Source: Icerya purchasi (lineage: Eukaryota > Arthropoda > Insecta > Hemiptera > Monophlebidae). Taken from it: a DNA stretch of 64,000 nt. The translations under genes and the position numbers were made by a program. The stretch's first letter is position 1, and each line of letters starts with the position of its first letter. The stretch covers positions 494,533,352 through 494,597,351 of the forward strand of contig CM077115.1 of NCBI GenBank assembly GCA_039619475.1. Direction: 5' to 3'. Under the pieces are notes generated by a model, which had not been told where the DNA came from, made no database searches, and saw nothing but the letters and a program-made list of their open reading frames with translations. Positions 56,485 through 64,000 of the stretch are shown one piece after another.

Positions 56485-57740
56485 TAAGATTTACAATTGT
56501 GATAAATAAAGAAACTTAAACGCTATAACAATATAACTAATACTACAGTATATATTGTGTTTAAGCCTTCTGTGCTTGTATCTGGTGTACATGAACTCGA
56601 GTTGCGTAGAATCGTAATTACCAATTGCAGAGATTAACTCATTTTCATGCTGTAAACACTTCTCGCAGAATTTACCTGTTAAATCTAATACGTAATCTCT
56701 AATAAAAGGTAGTCCTAAGGTGGTCAGATGCATAGTTACAATTGTAGAGTATCCTGGGGACATTTAATGCACATCTTAAACCAAATGTTTTGCAATAACT
56801 GCAGCTTACTATAGCTAGCATTAGAAACTGAACTCCACACTGGACATGAATAGCAAACTATTATAGGACACGAATTAATGTTTTGTATAGAATTAGTTTG
56901 TTATTTTAATGCTAAGAAACGACTTTCGATTGAATAATGGATGATATATGGTACAAATTATTTTATTAGCTTTTATGAACACACTTGATTTATATGCTCC
57001 GGGTAGTTCAACCTCTTGTCCAGTATAACTCCAAGATAGCGCACGTGATTCGACCAGCTAATTATTTTGGAATTAATTTTTATTTCCGCGAGCAGCCCGC
57101 CTGCGAGTGAAAAATACGGCTTCAGTTTTACTCGGGGGTTTATGTCTATTTGCCATTTTTTAAAATAACGCAAAACGCAATTAAGTCCCGCTTGCAGCTT
57201 GTTTGTAATTGCATTTAGTATATAAGAACTGCAGTAAAGTGCCGTATGATCGGCGTAAAGCGCGGCCTGCACCTCCCTCAGCTCGGGAAAATCAGATAGA
57301 AATAACGTAAATAAAAAGGGACCTAAAATACTTCCTTGCGGAACCCCAGCTAAACACGCTTTAGCGGACGACCTAGCTCCATTAACAATTACATAGAATA
57401 ATCTGTTACTCAAGTAACTATGAAGGAGATTAATAATATGAGGAGGGAATTTGTATAGAATCATTTTATAAATAATCCCCTTGTGCCATGTTGTATCAAA
57501 TGTTTTTGCAACATCTAATAGGACCCCATACCTGTATGTTTATTGCAGTTGTAATTATGCGAAATATATTCCGTAATTCTCGCCACCTGATGAGCGGTTG
57601 AATAACCAGGACGAAAACCGAACTGAACGTTAGGGATCAAGTGATATCTGTTGGAATGCATTTTAAGTCGAGATAATATAGATTTTTCTGACATATAGCA
57701 TTTATATAAGCGTTCTACCTCTTTTTTTTTTTTTTTTTTT
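56485..57740 (-). pseudogene. Jockey-clade RT fragment
   Basis: On the minus strand, from 57720, the text reads ERLYKCYMSEKSILSRLKMH, then HLIPNVQFGFRPGYSTAHQV, a DVAKTFDTTWHKG-like palm, AGVPQGSILGPFLFTLFLSD, LYADHTALYC and VRYLGVILDKRLNYPEHINQ. Broken thumb text follows (ANKIICTIYPLFNRKSFLSI). The second catalytic Asp of the ADD motif is His, so it is inactive even apart from its stops. The 5' side ends in an A-run at the truncation (plus T-run 57721-57741). The readable part ends near 56485. Confidence 0.75.
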
Positions 57741-57849
57741 GCCACTAATGTAATACGGTTAAGTTTCTTTGGAGCTGGTACACATTTTATGTTTGTATAT
57801 ACTGCGCGACTCTGTACTTAGCTAAATATACGTTCTATTCTGTTCTGTT

Positions 57850-57915
57850 CTGAGTTGCGTCCAAGGCTACTTTCACAGCGAGTCCGTCCAGTTGAGTCGA
57901 ATCGAATCGTGTCTA
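57850..57915 (+). repeat. Short repeat, right member of a pair
   Basis: It contains aggctactttcacagcgag followed by tccgtccagttgagtcgaat and matches 55010-55070 in the same orientation. Confidence 0.6.
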
Positions 57916-59138
57916 AGGTAGTACGGTTCAATCAGGGTATTATTTCACACGGCACAAGTCTAACTGGACTACGGTAATTTGTATCCGCAGGTATAGGAAA
58001 CTGTCGTCTGGAAAATTACACTAATACAAATTGCGTGAATGATGGTAAAATTTAAAATAATACGGAAATTCGTACAATTCTTATTCGCAAAAAAAAAAAA
58101 AAAAAAAAAAAAGGAAGAAAAAACAGAACGAATTATGGATTTACCATATCAACTTGAGGGATGAATTCATTGACGCATTTATTTCCTATCGATTTATTAA
58201 ACGATGAAGTGAAATTTTTCAACTAATTTCGAATGAGTATAGTTTTTTGAAGACATTAACAAGCATGTGTTATGGAATATTAAAACACAAATTACCTTTA
58301 TTTAAAGAAAGAAAAAAAAGCGATAAGATTACTTCCTTTTACCATAAAGCAAATGCGAATTAGCGGCGTTGTAGTAATTTTAAATACATGTAAGACTACA
58401 CACACTTTATATTAAATGTAAAAATAGCAGCAAATAAATAAATTAAGTTTCTTGTAAATTGAAATATTAAAATAATCGCGTATTTAAAAATTACGGTGAT
58501 TTTCAGTTGAAATCTTTAAAAAAATGAAACATTTTAGAATTAGGCTATTCTAGCGTTTTCATGTAGATATATTAATACGAAGAAGAAGCACTATTTTTTT
58601 TTTTTTTTATTTTTTCTTAATTTTAGTATTAATTACCGTTCATAAAACTTACAAAGATCATTAACCAATTTTACAACAAAAGTAATATTTTTATGCAAGG
58701 ATTTTTCATATGGACTATATGTTACGTTTAAAAATAGCACAGTCGATCAAAACCGATTCTTTATTAAGAATTATAGAAAACCACGGGTCCCCATGACAAG
58801 GCAGAAAAATATTTGCATATATTTATGACAACGTCATTCTTAGGCCGATCCTCATCACTTTTTTTGTCCCGAAACGTTTTATTTTGTCCCAAAATGTTAC
58901 ATTTATTGTATATACAAGAAGACGAAATTGTGATAGAAAAAGTACGGGGAGAGGGGGGGTTCGTACTAAGAATGAAGTTGTCAATTATTCTCGTTTTATA
59001 CGAGGTACACAAGTGATAGAGCTGGGTGTCCAGGGGTGTCCCCAGGCGGGGCGGAGCCCCTTACGAAGCACGCAGGACCGAATTACTATATTTATATATT
59101 AATTACAACGTAATTCTTGGGCTACCCTCCATTGAAAA
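57916..59138. other. AT-rich non-coding stretch
   Basis: I recognise no gene. A-run 58089-58112, T-run 58593-58609. The stretch 58990-59085 has a GC-rich palindrome (ggggtgtccccaggcggggc and ggagcccc) like the ends of the dispersed repeat that follows, so the repeat may start earlier than 59139. Confidence 0.4.
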
Positions 59139-59427
59139 AAATGTCCCAATTTTATGTAACGTTTGTTACATTTTATAGGATTTTTGTTATTGTTATTTAA
59201 AAAATGTCACAATTTTATGTAACGAAACAATGTCTTAATTTTATATAATGAAAGTTAAATGTTAGGATAGGATTTTTGTGATTATGTTATTTCTTTTTGT
59301 GTTGATGCCAGTAAAAATTACGTTGTAAATTTTGATCATTTTATACAAAGTATAGAAGAGAAAGAGACAGAAATAAAAGCAAGGGGTGTCAAGAGGCACA
59401 CCCCCTTTCCAGGGCAAAATGGCCGAG

Positions 59428-59440
<13 letters not shown>
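59139..59440. repeat. Dispersed ~300-bp repeat, copy 2
   Basis: Collinear with 52812-53160 and slightly shorter. The right end again has a GC-rich palindromic stretch (ggggtgtcaagaggcacacc) and caaaatggccgagtt followed by a (TA)n run. Confidence 0.8.

Positions 59441-59460
<20 letters not shown>
59429..59460 (+). repeat. (TA)n microsatellite
   Basis: About 15 TA units adjoin the dispersed repeat's right end. Confidence 0.85.
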
Positions 59461-59468
<8 letters not shown>

Positions 59469-61384
59469 TTACGGGTTTATAATTTATGTTTCGGTCTCGA
59501 AAAAAAAAAAAATAAATAAATAAAATGCTACATATTTAAATATAAAAATTCGTGTTTAGATTTCAAAATCTATACTTATTATTATTATTAATCAGTGTCA
59601 ATTTAATTTTCGAAAATATTATGAAAATATATTAATATATTATAATAAAATATAATAACACCAATTTAAAGTGTACATGAAATATACCTCTAGGAGGACG
59701 TTTTTGACATTATTCCATCGTCAAGCAGAAGATGTGTGTGAACGCAACGCGAACCCGAAATAACAGGACGAATTTCAGACCGGCGGATGCACTATGACGG
59801 TCGCTAAATTGACAAAAACTTTATCCGAACTGATGAAAGAACATTTTTGAGAAATGTCAAAGAATAATTTCCGTTTATTGTATTATAAATTATTAAATCA
59901 CAAACTTATCAAAATGTTTTTTAATCTTTTATAGGGCATCTTTCCCTTCCAGCTTTTTCTTGTTGCCCTTATCATTTTTAGCGTGTGCGAAACTTTCTTG
60001 GTACCGAAGTTATCGAAGCTCAACAGTGTATGTAAACCGCGTTTCGGTAACCAAAATCTGTCACAAACCTGTCGCCACCCAGGTGCTGTTTTTGCGCCGA
60101 ATTAGCCGTGTATACTGGAATAGCCGCTGTTTAACCGGACACCGCGCGGTTGCTGAGATACATTCTTACTACTTTACTATACAAATATTTTTTTCTTTGT
60201 CTTTTTTTGTATGCAAACACGAACGAGCGGATGACAAAAAATGGACTGACACTCTTACTACTCTTTGCGGACATTGAATTCGAGGTATAAATCACATCAC
60301 TCTTTTGCAGCTTACCGCCGACCAAGGGCATTTGATTCGTTCGATTCTTGATGTCCTGCCGATATATTCATTTCACTTCCTTTTCGAATCTTGAGCGTTG
60401 GTTTTTTTTCTTTTCCTTTTTATTCGAAAACTATATCGAATTCGCATTCGACTGATAACTGTTACAATTATTTACGCTCCTCCGTATCACGGAAGACCAC
60501 CTCCAATCAGCGCATATACGAAACCGCGCTGAAAATTAGAAAAAACACCGCGCCTAACTCTTCTTATTCTAAAATTTTAATTAAGCCTAATTATATCGTA
60601 ACTTTCACTATAACATCGATGGCGTATATTTAATTGCTTTTCTGTTCGGTAAAAAAATTTAAATTAAAATTCACATGGGAGTCTTACAAAATTTATAAAA
60701 TAAACTGTTACATTGATTAGGTTTGTAGATTACGTTTCAATAATAATAGCATGGACACCTGCATGGGGGGGGGGTCAATGGGTGCCGTTTTTCCTCTTTC
60801 TCCGAGGAATTTGAAAAAGGAGAAAAATTAAAATTGGAAAACTGGTGAAAATAAGGTCGACTACGTTTAGTAACCAATTCTGTGTAATGTAATAATTTAA
60901 CAAAAATTCGTTGTCATTTTTTTTTCTTTTTTTTGCAATTTCTTTATTAATTTTTGGTGAAAATGAAAAAAGATACGCCGATTGTTGCTGACTTAACTCT
61001 CATTAACTTTCACTTTGACCAGTATGTGTCGCCCTAGCATGAAGCGGAAAAGATGCAACTTTTCCCCAACTATATTTAGACGGTACCAAAGCAATACATC
61101 TGAAGCGGTCTTCACCGGTAGCATGCATTTACAAGGTGGATGGGAAATATCATGCGGTTTGGCTGCACCATTTCAATTCGTAATTTCGTATAAATACGTA
61201 ATAATTTATAACCGATCTCTAACTATTAAATCTACTTATACGATTATTTGTACTAATTTTCTCTCATTTTTCTGTTTCTTTCGCCAATTTTTGTAAATAA
61301 CAAATTGTCTTTTTCTTTGGCGTTTTTTTTTTTTTTTATTTAAAGTATAACCAAGTTTTTCTTTTTAAGTTAAATTCACGCTGG
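59461..61384. other. Non-coding region
   Basis: I recognise no gene over about 1.9 kb. G-run 60763-60772, T-run 61325-61338. Short ORFs at 59960-60277 and 61015-61296 show no domain. Confidence 0.4.
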
Positions 61385-61998
61385 TATTTGCACTGTCAAA
61401 TCGATATCATTCGAGGGTAACGAAATGGCGGATGCTTTGGCTCAGGCTACTGCCCGCTCCCGCTTTTACTTTAAAAAGATCCCTAACACTAATCTTTTGT
61501 CCTTAAGTTAGAAATTTCACTGTAAATTTCGGTTTACCAATAAAATAGTTCCTTCTACCTCTCAATTCAACCTAACCTTCCTACTAATCCTTGGTTCTCA
61601 GAATTCCCTTCTTTTCCACGTTCTATTATTGTCCCTATTATTCGCCTACGCTTCAATCGCACTCTATTGCCCGCTTCCCATTTTCGTCTCTCTTTGGTTT
61701 CCTCTCCTCATTGTTATCTATATCCGAATGAGGAACTTATCTGTGATGCTAATCACATTTGGTTTTAATTGTTCTACTCTTTCTGCGTAACGCTCTTCGT
61801 TTTATTTACTCCTTTTGAAGCCGAGGCTTCCTTCTCCCTACTGTGCTTTCTATATCCTGTCCATTCCGTCCCAGTCTGTTGTTCCCGCCATTGGTTCCTT
61901 TATTTCTACCATTTCCGTTCGAATCAAGTTTTAATTAGTTAACTCTTATTCCTATTATTTCTGGGTGAGGTCCCTGGTTGACGAACCCAAAAAAAAAC
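61385..61998 (+). pseudogene. Family B I/R1-type retrotransposon 3' end
   Basis: The broken plus-strand frame reads IIRGNEMADALAQATARSRF (end of RNase H, the GxEGNExAD motif), a FPRSIIVPIIRLRFNRTLLP-like stretch, then a LICDANHI-like segment and a LPSPYCAFYILSIPSQSVVPA-like end. This mirrors the 9.1-9.7-kb fragment. The 3' UTR ends ggtccctggttgacgaaccc followed by an A-run at 61986-62004, giving this family's terminal sequence. Several frameshifts and stops are present. Confidence 0.7.
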
Positions 61999-63056
61999 AA
62001 AAAAACTCGATATCATTATTTTATTTCATTTTTATATTTTGTAAAAACTCGTCCGGTTTATACTGTGATGACTTTTCTAGGCCACATCTATTGAAAAATG
62101 GGCACTAAGACGTGATGAATGTTACTTCTTCGTATTTTCTGGTACAGCCATTCTCAACAAAAGAACCCATAACAATTTTTAAGGAGCCATAAAAAACATA
62201 TAAAAATCAAAACTGGGAACTATAGAGGGTCACATTATAAAACACAATGGGAAATAAAATTCATTCTGGTGTTAGAAAATGGAAAAAATTAGAGCGTTAA
62301 AATACTTCTGACCCCGATTATCCCAGGAAGTAAAAAAGAGGAAAATATTTTAAAAGAGGAAAATAATTTTTACTTCAGTATGGTATTTTCTTTAAATTTG
62401 TAGACGATTATAATCAGCACATCAGTTTATAAAAAAAGAAAAAATCGTAAAAAAACAAAAAACGACGGCATAACAAAACCAACAAATGAGATTCTATAAC
62501 ATTTGTTCTGAAGGCTGCGAAAAATGGATCCATTTGCAGGAAATGTATGCAATGTTAATGTTTACACTTCAGAATCGAATTCTATTTAGAAATAATAAAA
62601 ATAGCCAATTCTAAACTTGTAAAATTCAAAACTTCGTGAACAACGTCGATTACCGTATCTAACGCATTTACGATTGAATGCGATCTCAGTGAAGTTATTT
62701 TGTTTTCAGTCACAGAAACGGGAAAAAGAATTGATTTAAGGTTAATTTACGCCAAAACAAAATTTTAATCTCACGTTGAAAAAATTACTAAATTTTATCA
62801 ACTCCAAAGTTCACATAGAAAATGATATTACATTTCGTTTTATCCTCGTGTATTCTTCAAAAGTTACCTAATTTTAAATTGTATTTGTGTACAAAAATCA
62901 TTTTTAACGCATCCATAGAAATTAAAAATTACACTTTACTCTGTACTCTATAAGCATTTTCGTTTGTTCAGAAAAATACCAAATTTGGGATAATAAACGT
63001 GACTACAAAGCTGCAAGTTTACACTTTTGTTGAAGAAAGCTACAAACAAAAAAAAA
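61999..63056. other. AT-rich non-coding stretch
   Basis: I recognise no gene here. Confidence 0.45.
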
Positions 63057-63472
63057 TGCTTTTTTACAAAAAATAAATACCGACTTCAAGGTTTATTATA
63101 AAAATTTAAAAATGCACTAAAAAGTAAAAAATAATTACTCCCGATGAGAAAATATATATATATCAGAGTGATATAACACTTAAGTGGTGATAACGTAATT
63201 CTTATACAACATTAACTTTTTGGAGTTGGAATTAAATTCATGTTAGGAACAATTTAATCAACATTTAATGCAGTTTTTAATTATTCTTTTAATATGAATT
63301 TGATGCCAACTCCAAAAAGTTAATGTTGTATAAGAATTACGATATCACCTTAAGTTATATCACTCTGATATATATATTTTCTCATCGGGAGTAATTATTT
63401 TTTACTTTCTAATGCATTTTTAAATTTTTATAATAAACCTTGAAGTCGGTATTTATTTTTTGTAAAAAAGCA
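63057..63472. repeat. Inverted-repeat element, arms ~185 nt
   Basis: The left arm (about 63057-63246) starts tgcttttttacaaaaaataa and is the reverse complement, with a few differences, of the right arm (about 63289-63472). The loop is about 40 nt. Each arm contains accgacttcaaggtttatta and ctcccgatgagaaaatatat. There is no coding capacity. An older diverged copy lies at 46985-47485. Confidence 0.8.
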
Positions 63473-63599
63473 TTTTATTTTTTACTTTTTAGTGCATTTT
63501 TATTCAATTAAATTAAAACATTTATTTCCACGGTAAAAACACCAAAAGCTACATTTCCATGGTAATTTGGCAAATTTATAGTATTTTAAGTCAATAAAT

Positions 63600-63870
63600 C
63601 TAATCCGACGGTGAAAACAATCGTGAATGAAAAGCATCCAAAAAGCTTCAATCTCCCGCATTATTAAGGATAACTCAAAAACTATCGGTCAGACCTTGAT
63701 CAAATTTAAATGGGACCATATGACAAACACCACCTTTCAAATAAAAGAAGAATCATCAAAATCGGTTCATCTAGAAGAAAGTTCTGTGGTAACACAAATA
63801 AAAAAAAAAAAAAAAAAAAAAAAATACAGTCGAATTGAATACCTCCTCCTTTTTTGAAGTCGGTTAAAAA
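63600..63870 (+). repeat. Dispersed insect repeat fragment (GAAGTCGGTTAAAA type)
   Basis: The words atcaaaatcggttcatctag, acagtcgaattgaatacctc and ctccttttttgaagtcggtt in this order are a text I recognise from dispersed repeats in several insect genomes. An A-run lies at 63799-63823. The gaagtcgg word also occurs in the neighbouring inverted-repeat arms. It has no coding role. Confidence 0.5.
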
Positions 63871-64000
63871 ACGGTTAAGAATCACACTCTCCTACAACAA
63901 TAAAAAAAGACAAAACCGAATCTATAGGAAAAACAAATAGCGGGCGAATAATCAATTCGGGAATTGGCCAACTGATAACTAAATTTCTTTGCGACCCTAA

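Noticed and set aside
58764..59102. Overlapping ORFs around 58.8-59.1 kb as a gene
   Set aside because: They overlap on both strands, lack domains and run into repeat sequence.
1..64000. Endogenous virus or LTR retroelement
   Set aside because: All RT motifs seen belong to non-LTR clades. I found no protease, integrase, LTR pair or viral structural gene.

Overview
The window is eukaryotic nuclear DNA that is AT-rich and dominated by transposable elements. It almost certainly comes from an insect. The grounds are the mix of I/R1/Jockey/RTE non-LTR retrotransposons, a mariner-type transposase, a Helitron remnant, an intronless F-box gene, a perfectly folded cytosolic initiator tRNA-Met gene, and long homopolymer and dinucleotide tracts. 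I cannot place it to an order with confidence. There is no bacterial operon structure, no CRISPR array, no LTR retroelement and no recognisable viral gene.

Host genes are few. (1) An intronless F-box/leucine-rich-repeat protein of 418 aa is at 43328-44584 (+). (2) A 269-aa single-exon ORF at 12378-13187 (+) has Cys-rich ends and an Asn/His/Gln-rich middle; it is not recognised. (3) tRNA-iMet(CAU) is at 26785-26856 (-). (4) A possible small signal-peptide protein lies at 45824-46108 (-). The rest of the unique sequence shows no coding signal.

Mobile elements by region. 0.85-1.0 kb: a short tRNA-derived SINE-like unit. 1.84-4.45 kb (+): a 5'-truncated I-clade retrotransposon that lacks its RNase H domain. 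5.3-6.5 kb (+): a decayed RTE 5' fragment. 9.1-10.5 kb (+): a 3' fragment of an I/R1-type element (family B) with an RTE 3' fragment lodged in its 3' UTR. 10.55-11.6 kb (+): a further non-LTR 3' end. 14.2-20.28 kb (+): a nearly complete two-ORF I/R1-group element (family A) whose 1247-aa ORF2 is uninterrupted. 20.5-21.6 kb (+): a Helitron Rep/helicase deletion derivative. 24.46-26.24 kb (-): a decayed R1-clade element. 27.56-28.61 kb (-): a mariner transposase pseudogene. 30.2-37.1 kb (-): a decayed family A copy split by a 3.4-kb Jockey-clade element, with a 9-bp target-site duplication and host reading that resumes across the junction. 39.2-40.6 kb (+) and 48.7-49.2 kb (-): I-type 3' fragments. 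51.48-51.69 kb (-): an endonuclease fragment. 55.25-55.9 kb (+): a Jockey fragment abutting a family A 3' end. 56.5-57.7 kb (-): a Jockey RT fragment. 61.4-62.0 kb (+): a second family B 3' end.

Non-coding structures are the other notable content. There is a near-perfect inverted repeat with ~356-nt arms at 40664-41399, each arm carrying a hammerhead-like core. An inverted-repeat family occurs as a young copy at 63.06-63.47 kb and an old copy at 46.99-47.49 kb. A MITE-like hairpin lies at 50.34-50.57 kb. A ~300-bp dispersed repeat occurs at 52.8 and 59.1 kb with GC-rich palindromic ends. I see no convincing new multi-gene system. The strongest candidates for something undescribed are the 41-kb palindrome, the unidentified 12.4-kb ORF and the family A retrotransposon.
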